Made by a program: the position numbers and the translations under genes
Shown here: one piece after another, positions 50,601 through 61,647 of the stretch
Layout: each line of letters begins with the position of its first letter
Numbering within the stretch: the first letter of the stretch is position 1
Origin: Microbotryum silenes-acaulis
Lineage: Eukaryota; Basidiomycota; Microbotryomycetes; Microbotryales; Microbotryaceae
Direction: 5' to 3'
Assembly (NCBI GenBank): GCA_003665825.1
Contig: QPFY01000004.1
Location: 1,054,001 to 1,118,000, forward strand
DNA: 64,000 bases
Notes under the pieces: generated by a model
The model's database searches: none
What the model saw: the letters and a program-made list of their open reading frames with translations, nothing else
Told to the model about the DNA's origin: nothing

Positions 50601-51008
50601 GGTCGACGGTGGGGGGTAGAGGTGGTTCGCGTCGGGTGATGGAAGGGAAGGAGGGTCATCAGCGCGCCACTGCTTGGGAGGGAGGGGCATGCAGCGCGCG
50701 CCAAAGTCTGCCAAAGTCCTCAGCGCCAATCTGTGGCCAGTTTGCGCTGGGACCTCTTTCTCCTGTTACACACTAGTATTCATGCTGCGTCGCCAATGCT
50801 TGTTCGCCCAAGGACAAGGCCGGCCTCGAATACGCGCTCTGTCCCCGGCATCTGTCACCGTTCACTCCCGGACGGTGCCACTACTCCCCACTTGAAATCC
50901 TGGACGTCTACATCCCGGGAGCGTAGTAAGAAGACGAGGGAACTCTTGCTTCAAGGCTGGCCCCTGGGTCCGCTACGTCGAAGCCTGGGCGTCGGCAACA
51001 ACGCTCAG

Positions 51009-51035
51009 CCCCCCAAACCCCAAACCCCAAACCCC
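51009..51035. repeat. (CCCCAAA)n repeat; G-quadruplex motif on minus strand
   Basis: C6-AAA-C4-AAA-C4-AAA-C4 on the + strand; the minus strand reads four runs of at least four G separated by TTT, which satisfies a canonical intramolecular G-quadruplex. Confidence 0.9.
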
Positions 51036-51554
51036 AGACCGCGGAACTCTCCAAGGCCCGTAACCTCGAGCGATGGACGAACCACGTACTCTTCCTCCCA
51101 GCGGGCCAAGTAATTCAACTCTCCGTGAACCCGAAGCTCTTCCGAGGCCCCAGTGACTCGGCGAGGTGATGACTCCGTTCTCGGTTGCGAACGCGTCCAA
51201 TGCCACCACGCCTTCCTATACCCTCTTATTGTCCCCGAAGGACATCAAAAGATCTTCGCTTTCCCCGAGTAACGCTGGAACTCGTGGTGCAAGGTCATGC
51301 GCAAGGTTCGCTCAGTCTGCACTCGGATGCCGAGATACCGCCCACCTCCTCTCCCTGGGATCCCTCAAACAAGGTCAACAACTCGCGTCCCCGGACCACG
51401 CGCAGGTCAATAATCGGTCCACATTTTGCGTGACGTGCCTCACGAACGCAAGTCTCTGGCACAGTCGGCTTCCCGCTTGCTCGGCGTCTTTGGATCGCTC
51501 TTTCTCCGGCCACGCACCCCGCTTTTCCCGACTTCGTATGCCCGGTCGTTTCTC

Positions 51555-51592
51555 CCTCTTCGCCTCTTCGCCTCTTCGCCTCTTCGCCTCTT
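51555..51592. repeat. CGCCTCTT octamer microsatellite
   Basis: Four exact copies of CGCCTCTT at 51561-51592 preceded by a partial copy. Confidence 0.9.
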
Positions 51593-51690
51593 CGACCGCT
51601 CGTACCACTACCCTCAGACACATTTGAGCAACTCGCTGCTGGCCCCGTGCCTTTGTCGATACGCCTGGTCGCCTGCTGGCGATCGACAAA

Positions 51691-52080
51691 CTGACTCCCG
51701 ACTTTGGCACCCCACTCACCTCCTTTCCGACTCCTCCGACACCCGTCGCTCCACCCCATATCGCGACCGCGGCATCTTCACGAAATCGATATGGCGGAAC
51801 CGGGTGTACAAACCGGAGCAAAGCTTCTGGGAAACCCCATCAAGACCATTTCCAGCAACGCAAGTCCTGGCAAAGCCCCCTTGCGCGGAGGTTGTCTTTG
51901 CCAGCAGTGGAGTTGCTAGAGATGGTCTTTGCCGGGGTTCCCAGAAGTTTTGCTCGGGTTTGTGCTTCCGATTTCGCCATATCGATCTCGTGAAGCAGAA
52001 GCCGCGGTCGCGATCTGGGGTGGAGCGACGCGTGTCGGAGTCGGAGAGGAGGTGAGTGGGGTGCCAAAGTCGGGAGTCAG
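51691..52080. mobile_element. ~390 bp imperfect palindrome (foldback/MITE-like element)
   Basis: The left end CTGACTCCCGACTTTGGC (51691) is the exact reverse complement of the right end (52063-52080). The arms match across almost the whole element with scattered substitutions and small indels, e.g. CTCCACCCCATATCGCGACC against CTCCACCCCAGATCGCGACC, by eye roughly 85-90%. There is almost no spacer at the centre (about 51885). Open frames on both strands encode near-identical peptides, which is a consequence of the symmetry, not coding evidence. I found no clear target-site duplication and no transposase. A foldback transposon remnant is the best label, but an inverted duplication is possible. 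Confidence 0.7.
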
Positions 52081-54718
52081 TCGCGCAGCCCTCGCCAGCG
52101 TCGGTATGTTCGCAGCTCGATCGAAGGCATCGTGGCTGATGTGCCCCCAAGTTGCTGAGGCCTTCGCGATTGTTATGCTTACTCACGCACGCCAACGCAG
52201 GCATATTGTTCATGATCATCGTTGTTGAAGGCTTTGCAGGCTTCTATCTGTACGAATATTTCAAATGGGATCCGGGCCGGCACCCTCGAGTGTTTTCGTC
52301 GATTCTATTGACAGTCCTCACCGTCGAGAAGTGTTACCAGCCTGAGGTGGTTGACGTCAAGCTCAACGCAAAACTGAGGTAGGTATCTATCCACGAAACG
52401 ACTCGCATGACCTCTTCAGCAGCTGACGCGCTTTTCCGTGTCCACGACCTTACTTGCAGCGAAGAGAATCGCCAAGGCGTAGCCTATCTGGGTATAATCA
52501 TAGCCACGACGACCTTCGCCTTCCTCGATACTTTACAGTTGGCACATCACGATTCAGTCTTGTCACGAATCCTCAAAGATAAAGATAGGAGGGACTGGCG
52601 TCTTGCGTATGTGCTTTTGGCGATCGGCAATCAGCTGTCGTCGGCCGAATCGGTGCCATTCCGGTGATGGCGCTCTGGAACTTGATGGCGCACCTCGTCC
52701 TTCGCAGCAGGCGCCTCCACAAGTTATAAGGCGCTGAGAGCGATGATCAACCACACGACCCTTTTCGAGGATATTTGAGATTTCACTACGTGGCCATAAG
52801 GCATCGTCTCGCCTACAAGCTTCCCGTGGTTATAGTCTTTACGCACCGTCAAGACCTTGCGGCGTTGCCGGTATCACCACAAGGTGCCTCGTCGGTCGAT
52901 CAAGTCCTCCGAGAGAACGACGGGACGAATCCAAGTGAAAAAAGAGATGTTTGTGTTATACTCTCACACTCGATACTCTTCAGCTCGACCTTAACAAACT
53001 GACCAAGTACTCTCGACCGTGCAGGACCATGCTGAGCAAGATCCTGGAGTGTCGCTGCAGCAACCGTCGGACCAACGCGGCTCCGAAAAGCCTCCTAAGT
53101 CCGGGATTGACATGTCGGCTGACGAAGTTATTGAGACTGTAAGTTGTTCTACTTTATTCGTCTCCGAAATTGAATTCTCAAGTCTTGGCCCGGTGTTGCG
53201 TGTATGTCAGACCCGAACCCCCGCGACTATCGGCAACCCACGGGTCAAGGGAGCAGCACTCAGCACGACCGACAGCTCCCTACAGCGGCACAGCAACCAT
53301 CGGTGAGTCAGGGTCAAGACGGCTCGAGGCAGGCTACCTCATCGGGTTACACCGCGATTGAGATGGCGACGGACGAGGTCGGCGCTGGCACGGTAGGTCG
53401 ATCCACTTTGCTCCTTCCCCAAACGTGTGCGTGAGGTTCTATCGGGCGTCTGACCCTCAAGACCCGGGCGTATGGTTGATAGGGGAAGCATCAGCAGTAT
53501 CGAGAATTCTCACGGCTCCCCAAGCCATCTCGGCGCTCGTCACGCTGGCACCGGCACTCACGGCTGTCGACCCCTCCACCGGCAGAAATTCACACTCTCC
53601 CGAGACTACCACGCCGCTTGGGAGCACCCTCGTCCAACCGGGACTAACCGATCCAAGTCGTCGACGAGGATACACGCTTCCGCCGCCAGTTTGAAGGTCT
53701 GGTCTAGGCGCTTTGAAACGCTCCTCCGGTACGACGGCCGCGCCGCGCCGCAGGTGATTCCTTCAGAGCATGACGTGACCTGAATAGACTTCAAGTTCGC
53801 AATCCTACCTCGTTCCAACTCGCTTCGTTCAGTAGCGTATTAGATTGTACCTGTAATTTGACCTAATCCGGTGTCTATTGTCTGAATATGCCTCCTCTAC
53901 TTGCTTGTGGTGGCTAAGTCCTCGAGTAATTCTGATTCGGCGTCGGCGTGCTGCGAGCCGCGTCCCTTCTGAACGCCATGACTAGCATGGCGATTGCATA
54001 CGAGGCAAACGAAATCCTTGTTGTGGTCCCCGTTTGGATAAGTAGACCGGTGACGATTTGGTGGAATGTGAGAAGCGATACGACGCATTCTTGAGACTCT
54101 CCCGCTCGGCGTTCGCGGGGATCGCCCGGGGAGCGCCCCTATTTGGTGAACGTTGAACCTCGAGGCGCTGGGGCCAGCCAGGAAGAATTGTCGGGCTACC
54201 GTTGCGCACTAGCGATAGGTTGAAGGGCGAAAGTGGATGGGTCCTCGGGTTCAGCATGAGGCGAGCCTCACTCAGTGCTGTACCATAATCTCGGAGGGTG
54301 CGGCAAATTTTCGCTCAGTCGGCTTTGGGCCCGAGGATTTTCTTCTGGCTAGGCTCGGTCGAGTCAGGCAAGGAATTGGACGTGTTAGTGTTCTGAACCG
54401 AGCTTCTGAATCTTGTACATTGTGCTGAGGTTCACAAAGTTATCGGTGCAAGACCGCCGCCAGCCAGCAGCAGTAAGCGTCGGCTCGCGTTGGCCGGCGA
54501 AGGCCCAGCCCGTATGGCCCAGTCCGCAGGGGGCCATCGCGTGAATGGCCCGCCCGGACGAGTTTCGCGCGGTGGCCGCCGTCGACTTGTACTCGTGCTT
54601 ACCACCCACCCCTCGAATCCTCGAGCTCGCCTCGCCATCTTCCCCTCCGTCGCCGTCGCCTTTACTCAAGTGATCTTCACCTCTACCCAGCCAGACTCTT
54701 GCACAACTCCTCGCCGCG
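52081..54718. other. Gene-poor region, part 2 (upstream of NOP58)
   Basis: About 2.6 kb. Contains the possible membrane-protein exons described next. A weak protein-like stretch on the minus strand at about 53900-54250 (reading DFVCLVCNRHASHG) is not assignable. The last 250 bp before NOP58 are its probable promoter, with a pyrimidine-rich leader. Confidence 0.4.
52201..52606 (+). pseudogene. Possible exons of a multi-pass membrane protein (gene or relic)
   Basis: Two segments splice in frame: 52201..52378 and 52460..52606 (donors GTAGGT and GTATGT, acceptors AACGCAG and CTTGCAG). They encode ILFMIIVVEGFAGFYLYEYF-KWDPGRHPRVFSSILLTVLTVEKCY and QGVAYLGIIIATTTFAFLDTLQ, both hydrophobic. The first has a Y-F-KxDP loop before the next helix, reminiscent of DUF6534-type basidiomycete membrane proteins. 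I cannot find the start, the remaining helices or the end with confidence. Further splice-like segments lie at 53025..53138 (ending MSADEVIET before GTAAGT) and about 53211-53400 (EMATDEVGAG before GTAGGT). It may be a diverged functional gene or a decayed one. Confidence 0.3.
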
Positions 54719-57002
54719 ATGTTGGTGCTGTTTGAATCGTCGGTCGGGTTGGCGCTGTTCAAGGTCAAGGACGGCAAGCTCGACGACAAGCAGCTGTACA
54801 AGCAGTTCGATGACCCCGAGTCGGCTTCCAACCTGTGAGTGACCGTACCGGGCCGTGTTGGCTGTGATGACTTTGGTCGACAACACCTTGGCGGCTGTGG
54901 AATGGCTCTAGCCCGGCGTCAGGCTCAGGCTCAGCCAGCTCAGGGCCGAGTCGACACTTCGCAAAAGCTTCGTCCGCAGCAGCCAGCAGCCCCGTAGCTG
55001 CCAGCACTCGGCACGGACCACGGCGACCCTCAGCTCTAGCTTGGCCGCCACCTCGACAACGGCTGGATCGTCGATTCTTCATGCCACACCCCCACTCGAG
55101 GCTCCTGCCACAACTCATGAAAGTCTAGTGTATGCGTCGTCCTCCGCGCCGCTCTCCCCGGTCCGCCCGCCCGCCGCCCGCCCGCCGCCCGCGTCTTTTC
55201 GACCCGACACTTCCTCCGCCACGACCATCCGATGCAACCAACCACAACATCAACCCCATCTTCAAATACAAGCAGACTAACTTCATGTCCTAATTCCCTC
55301 CTCAACCTCCCCCCTCGCACAGGGTCAAGTTGCAGGCAATCCACCGCTACACCTCCACCGCCAGTGCTGTCGAGGACATGACCTCGATCGGAGAGGGCAA
55401 GGTATCCAAGGCGCTGAAAAAGTTCCTTACCGACGAGATCACCGGCAACAAGAAGCTCAAGTCCGAGAAGCTCGCCGTCGCTGAACCCAAGCTCGGTAAG
55501 CGGCCCTCGGTTCCTAGTCCAAGGTGCCTCTACGCAAAGACTGACGATCCCATCCTGCCTCCTCCCTCCAGCCGGTGCCATCGCCAAGAAGCTCGAACTG
55601 TCCGTCATCTCCGACTCGACCGTCAACGACCTCTACCGAGGAATCCGTCAACAGCTCTCGACCCTCCTCGGCGACATCGACCCCAAGGACCTCTCGACCA
55701 TGGAGCTCGGTCTTTCCCACTCGGTGTCGCGGTACAAGCTCAAGTTCTCGCCCGACAAGGTCGACACCATGATCGTGCAGGCCATCGCCTTGCTCGACGA
55801 CCTCGACAAGGAGATCAACATCTACTCGATGAGGGTCAAGGAATGGTACGGGTGGCACTTTCCCGAAATGGGCAAGATCGTCTCCGAGAACATCACCTAC
55901 GCCAAGGTTGTCAAGGCCATGGGGTTCCGCACCAACTACAACACGACCGACTTTTCCGCGATCCTGCCCGAGGAACTCGAGGAGACGCTCAAGTCCGCCG
56001 CGGCCATCTCGATGGGTACCGAAATTTCCGATACCGATCTGAACCACATCCTCTTGCTCGCGGACCAAGTCATCTCGATCACGCAGTACCGCACCGAGTT
56101 GTTCGACTACCTGCGCAACCGCATGGCCGCGATCGCACCCAACTTGACCGCGCTCGTCGGTGAACTCGTCGGCGCGAGGTTGATCGCCCACGCCGGTTCG
56201 CTCTTGTCGCTCGCGAAGCACCCGGCGTCGACCGTACAGATCTTGGGCGCGGAGAAGGCCTTGTTCAGGGCGCTCAAGACCAAGCACGATACCCCCAAGT
56301 ACGGTCTCATCTTCCACGCCTCCTTGGTCGGCCAAGCACCGCAAAAGCTTAAGGGGAAGGTTAGTTCCTGCGCCGAATGCTCGACGAGCCGAACATCCGA
56401 ACGACCGTACTGACGCTGACCCACTCCTGCACTACACCTAGATGGCACGAATGGTCGCGACCAAAGCCGCACTCTCGATCCGATTAGACGCCCTCGCCGA
56501 CGCCGATTCGAAATCGTCCCTCGATTCGGCCACGATCGGACTCGACAACCGCGTCAAACTCGAAGCACGTCTCCGTTTGCTCGAACAAGGTATAGGGCAC
56601 ACGTCCTTGCGTTCGTTGAGCAAGACGGGGGCGCAACAGTCCAAGTTTGAGATGAAGGGGAATGGGGCCAAGTATAACGATGCGGCGGATACGCTCTTGT
56701 TGCCTACTGCGACGGCGACGGGTCCGATGGAAATGGCCGTGGATGAGAAGGTTCTGTTGAAGGAGGATGAGCGCGTTGTGGAAGGGGAGGAGGACGAGGA
56801 GGCCAAGAAGGAGAGGAAGAGGCTGAAGAAGGAGGCCAAGAAGGCGGCAAAGGAAGGCAAGGCGAATGGGGATGCCGCTGAGGACGAGGAGAAGAAGGAC
56901 AAAAAGGACAAGAAGAAGAAGCGAAAGGCCGAGGACGATGGCGAGGTCGAGGAGGGGGAAAAGAGTAGGAAGAAGAAGAAGGACAAGAAGGCAAAAGAGT
57001 AG
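54719..57002 (+). CDS. NOP58: Nucleolar protein NOP58 (box C/D snoRNP core)
   Basis: Exons 54719..54834, 55323..55495, 55572..56359, 56442..57002, giving 545 aa. It starts [21 protein letters not shown] (NOP5 N-terminal domain), continues [28 protein letters not shown], and carries the Nop domain [65 protein letters not shown]. The C-terminus is the usual lysine/glutamate-rich KKE/D tail. NOP58 binds box C/D snoRNAs with fibrillarin, NOP56 and Snu13 to direct rRNA 2'-O-methylation. Intron 1 is 488 nt, the longest here, and contains a C-rich repeat. I looked for an intronic C/D snoRNA and did not find a D box. Joined NOP58 length matches orthologues. Confidence 0.95.
55163..55193. repeat. C-rich (CCGCCCG)n repeat in NOP58 intron 1
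   Basis: Imperfect CCGCCCG/CCCGCC iterations; G-rich on the minus strand. Intronic. Confidence 0.8.
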
Positions 57003-57150
57003 AGAATCCCCCGATGCTCTCGCTCCATCCTGTAGTTTAGTTCGATGCCCCCTTCCTTCTTTCTGACTTTCGGATCTTTCCCTCTTTCGCACACTTCTCG
57101 CTCTTTCAACTGTTTGTAATAACAACATTCTATTCTCCTACTACCCTACC

Positions 57151-60100
57151 TCATCCTGCATAAGTGAACCACGCGCTCCTACAATCGACGGCGAGTTTCC
57201 TGACCTGCTTCTTCGGGTCGTCAACGCTTTGCGCCAACTGTTTGAGCACCATCGGTTTTTGCGGGTGGAGGACGTGGTAGGGCACTTGGGCGGGGAGGAC
57301 TTGGAGGAAGGAGAGGCACGAGGACCTCAATGTCTGAAGGCGGAAAGGTGAGATTCATCAGCGTTATGCTGTAGATACCCTAGCCTAGGGTCCAATTTTT
57401 GGACTAACGATCAACTCCTTTGTGGACCCAATCTCATTCGCGAGCGATTTGATGAGCTTGTTTACGATGGAAGGGATGTTTAACTCGAGCGTCTCGGACA
57501 ACGTCTCTTCCAACGTCAGCGTCTTCAACGAGTCGATGACGTTGGCTCGTAAGAGTGGGTCGGGGAGGTCGAGGGCCGAGATGAGGAGTGGCAACAGCTG
57601 CGTGAGGTTAACGACCCATCAGCACCAAGGGAAAGAGCTTGATTCATCCTGGATGGATAGTCAGACTCACCCGAGGCAGTTCAGTGAGCGTCAATTGTTT
57701 TGGGATGTGGTTGAGCAGGCCAGAGAGCGCGACCAGGTGGACGGCCAAGACGCTCGGGTTGCCCGACGCTTCGTCATGTCCCGCCACAATCTTGGGGAGT
57801 ACGAACGAGCAGAAGCGTTGCTTGTACAGCAGCTGAGCACGTAGTGACACGATACGATTATCAGTGAACACGCCCCGGGACCACGTCCAAACCCCGCACC
57901 GAGGGGACACTCACCCGAAGCACAGCAAAGTTGTCCTTGGATAAGACTTGATCGCTTTCGTCCGCGATGACGCCCAGAGCCTGCGCCGCCGCATTCCCCA
58001 GCACCTCATCGTCGAACAGCTCCACGATTTTCGAGACCATATCATAACCCCTTCGCTCCGATCGCACGATCAAACCTTTCGCGATCCACGACCACGCACG
58101 TAAAGCGATCGCTCGAGTCGACGCTGGGCCCGCTTCGATATTGTCGGTCCAGAACGTGGACAGGTCCTTCTCAAAGCAAGGAACGAGTTCGGGTGCTCGT
58201 TTGTTGACGAGTGATCCGAGGAGATGCAAGTTCGCGATTCGTTGAATCTCATCCTCTGCTTGGACGGATCGTCGAAGGGTGCCTCGGACGAGGTCGTTAA
58301 TGTCTTGCTCTGGGGACAGCTTGACCGCCGGTCGAATAGGTATGAGCGAGGCAGTGTACAGCAAAATCAAGTTTCGTTGAGCTGTGGGTCCGTTACCGAG
58401 AGGGTCGAACGCGACTTGCGTCGGTGTAGATTTGACGCTCTCGCCCAAGAGCGCCTCGAGCTGACCCGAGTGGAATGCAGCTGAAACGTCCGCGGCGAAT
58501 CGTATCTGTCGACCCGCATCCAATCGTTGCACGATGACGGTGATGATCGCCGCCACGTCGTGCAACAGCCGTACGTCCGTGACGATACCGTTCAACCCGC
58601 TCGAGGGCCCAACAGTCGGAAGTATGAACAAGCCGAGTAACCGCGGGGCAAACTTTTCAATATATTTGACGACGTCGTCATCTTCTCGCTCGACTTTGGT
58701 CTTGAGCACGGCTTTGAGGGTCGTGAGGAGGTGGTGCGCATACAAGAGGACCGAAGGCGTAACCTCCGGTGTCGGCGTCGAGATGATGCCTTCAAGTCGT
58801 GCCAGTAGTCTCAACGAGAGGATTTCGAAGAGGTCAGGATGCATGGCGCACAAAGCGGCCAGAGCTTCGAGCGCTTTTCGGTACCGTGTCGATTCGGGAC
58901 TCTTGTGGAACGGAACGGTTTCAGCGCTTGTCGGTAACCGCTGAAACAGCTTGGGCAACGTCGACGACTCGACCGTTCGAGGATGCAATGCAGCGAGGAG
59001 GACGAGGCCGTCGAGCGCATTCTCATAGTCGTCCTCTGTGAAGGACGAGGATGACTCGGCGTCGGCTCCACCGATCAAGACGTCGTCGATCGCCGAGATG
59101 CAGTACTCGACCTCAGGTGGGGCGAGAAATTCTGGAACTCGAACGAGTCGAACCAAACCGTCCATAGCAGGAGCTCTCGACGAGGCTGACCGAGACCCCG
59201 ACGTCAAGACCGACAAAAGCTCATCTCGGAAGGGCTCGAGTGGCGAGGCGCCTTCGGCATGGGGCAAAGTTGGAGGAGGGAATGAGATGGGAGCATCGGC
59301 CGGTGCGGTCGAGTTGAGAGGCGCAGGCGTCTCGAGAGGTGAAAGTGAGGACAAGAGATCTGCAAGGCAAGCCAGTGTCGGTGCTCGCAGAGCGATTTCG
59401 TCGGGGTCCTTGCAGAGGTTCAGTAGTTGTGGGACGGTGACGGAGAGCACGTATGCGGCAAGTCGATCGGAGCTGCAGATGAGCGCGTTGAGGATCTTGA
59501 CCGCGGGCTTGGCATTGCTCTTGTCCGGCTCTCTGAGCTCGTCGAGCGAGTTTTGTACGACCTTGATGGCAATACCTTCTACTCTTGTCGGCGCCGATGT
59601 CGTAATTTCGTCGGCATCGGCGGCTGGCATCTCGGCATCACCATCCTTTTCGTCGGATTGTAGTGTGGTGGTCGTGATCGAGACGGGGGAAGTGTCGGGG
59701 TAAAGTGTCGAATAAAGTGCGCGAAGGCACTCCAGTGCTAACTCCATCATGCTCGAGTCCGTCGCGTGGAATACCTGTCGGACCGAGACAAGTAAATACT
59801 CGGACCCTGGGCAACCAACGTGTGCTAATCGGACTGACCTCGATGCTGAGAGCCTCCGAGAAACGACCCGCCCATTCGCCACACACAGCGGCTCCGTAGA
59901 TAGGGAAGCAGGTGATGAGAGCTTGCAGCGTTTGTCGCTGATGGAGATGGAGCTCGTGGAGGGGTCAGCCAAAACGATCATCGGAGCCAAAACGTAAGCC
60001 TGAACCCACCTTGGCCTTTTCACTCGCAGCTTGCATTTTGTCGAGGAACAGAGGGAGCGCAAGTTTGCCAAAGTACGGTGTTGCTGATAAGCAGTGCCTT

Positions 60101-61309
60101 TGGAAGAAACGCAATCTACGATGAGAAATCAATCCATTCGGAGCAGCTTGAGAGAGCACTTGCGACTGACCTCAGTGCAACTATCAAATCTTCGCTCGTG
60201 ATACCATACGGATCATCTTTGGGTGGATTGAAGGTGATGGGAAAGTAGCAGAATGTGACGTCGAAAAGGTCCTGTGAGGTGAACGAATACGTTAGCGAGG
60301 CGCCGACGACTCGTTTCAGCCTTGAACTGCCGGAAACCAACCTCGATGCTGCCAGTGAGGTCAAACTCGAGCAGGATGACCTTGATGAGGTTGAAGCTGA
60401 GCATGAGGTTTCTCGGGTCCTTTTCTCCCTCGACCATCTGACTGTAGCCCTTGATGAACTCGCGACCGAGTCGCTTGAGCGCCGGTCGGGAGCGGGACAT
60501 GAGCGCATCGACGAGTTGGTAGACGACGAAGCGGGACGCCTGCGGGTACGTTTGCAGGTCGATCGAGTCAAAAAGTCTGGTGGACGAAATGGTAGCAGGG
60601 TCAGTTGCCCCAAGTCGATGGCAAGTATCGAGGCGGGTGCGGGTGCGGGTGCGGGTGCTGCAACTGACGCTCGAGCGACTTGAACACCTTCGCCAGTGCC
60701 GAACGTCGGCGATTCGGTCAATGCGGCCAGAGCGGATGCGCAGGAGAGCAGCAGAGGCTTTTCGGATAATTTGTCGGCAAAGAAGGTGGTCAAGGTGTTG
60801 GCTGCGGGGGATAGATGGACGCATATGGTCAGCGCCGAGAGCTGGCGGAGGTGGGGTGGGCGATGAGTGCGAAGACTGACTACTCTGTCGATCCAGCTTG
60901 GAACGATCAATCTCAGCGACGACTCGAGACAAGAGCGAAACACCTGGTGCGAATAGGATTAAAAGCACATTTGCATGAGCATTGTTGCCCTGACGCTGTC
61001 ACTAGCTGCGTTCGCACGGGCTGCATGAGCTGACCTTTGGCTCGGGTTTGATCGTGCTCTGCGATGAGTAGCTCCCTGAGCGACTTGACCAGCTCGATCA
61101 GCTTGTACTGCTGCCGATCGAGACCTGTGTGTTGAGGAAGGCGCGCGAGAACAGCCAAGTGAGCTCCAGGTCGAGTGCAGCGGGGTGGGCGAGGTGCACT
61201 ACCCCAACTGACCATGAGCGATCTGAGTCGGTATTGTTGACGTCGAGGGGTCCTCCTCGACCGAGTAGGATCGTACGAGGGCGGCGAGTTGGTCGATGCT
61301 GGTGGCCAT
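57151..61309 (-). CDS. MMS19: MMS19 (cytosolic Fe-S protein assembly / DNA repair)
   Basis: Twelve exons: 61309..61213, 61124..61035, 60943..60881, 60801..60669, 60576..60342, 60271..60171, 60115..60010, 59937..59839, 59774..57915, 57832..57671, 57597..57409, 57333..57151, giving 1105 aa. It is a HEAT-repeat protein. N-terminal family landmarks: LTTFFADKLSEKPLLLSCASALAALTESPTFG, QASRFVVYQLVDALM, GYSQMVEGEKDPRNLMLSF, DLFDVTFCYFPITFNPPKDDPYGIT, LSATPYFGKLALPLFLDKM, LITCFPIYGA. The C-terminus ends LHPQKPMVLKQLAQSVDDPKKQVRKLAVDCRSAWF. MMS19 hands Fe-S clusters to nuclear DNA enzymes such as XPD and polymerases (family knowledge). The first eight exons are short (63-235 nt), the ninth is 1.86 kb. 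Intron 4 (60577-60668) carries a GCGGGT tandem on the + strand. It is convergent with NOP58 (148 bp gap). Confidence 0.92.
60633..60658. repeat. GCGGGT hexamer repeat in an MMS19 intron
   Basis: About four copies of GCGGGT, inside MMS19 intron 4. Confidence 0.85.
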
Positions 61310-61647
61310 GCTCGTGGTGCGCGTCCGGTACGACCCAAGTCAGAAGAGCGCTTTTCCCCCACCCGCTGCGATAGGGGGGCTCCTGCTGCTGTGGGCTAGT
61401 GTGGGCGTGGGCTAGGGCGGGCTCCTCACTGGCTCCTCTGACCGCAGCGCTCAGCGCTCAGCTCAGCGCTCGGCTCGGATCGTCTGTCTCCGCGGGATGC
61501 TCGCCGACTGCTGGGCCGGTTGCGCTCGGACCTCTCGAGAGTCAAGCGCGCGTGGTCAGCACTTCGCTCCTCGCCTCTTCATCTCTCCAATCTCCGTGCG
61601 ATCCTGACCAGTTCCATCCAGCCCATCTCCAACTCAAAGTCCTCATC
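61310..61647. promoter_or_regulatory. Shared upstream region of MMS19 and UBC7
   Basis: 338 bp between divergent start codons, with CAGCGCTCAGCGCTCAGCTCAGCGCTC short repeats at about 61446-61472. No TATA box seen. Confidence 0.5.

Larger units (their letters stand above)
50601..51690. other. Gene-poor region, part 1 (upstream of PRP19)
   Basis: About 1.1 kb. The first few hundred bases must include the PRP19 promoter. The rest contains low-complexity features listed separately and a 9-bp inverted repeat (TTTGTCGAT 51652-51660 / ATCGACAAA 51682-51690) abutting the large palindrome. No gene supported. Confidence 0.45.

Noticed and set aside
51009..51035. Interstitial telomere
   Set aside because: Only about four units, and most fungal telomeres are TTAGGG-type; called a G4 repeat instead.
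51426..52055. 209-codon + strand frame and its minus-strand counterpart (51716-52219)
   Set aside because: Both arise from the palindrome; similarity between them is explained by inverted symmetry, not coding.
54835..55322. Box C/D snoRNA in NOP58 intron 1
   Set aside because: A C-box-like GTGATGA exists but no CTGA D box was found downstream in the intron.
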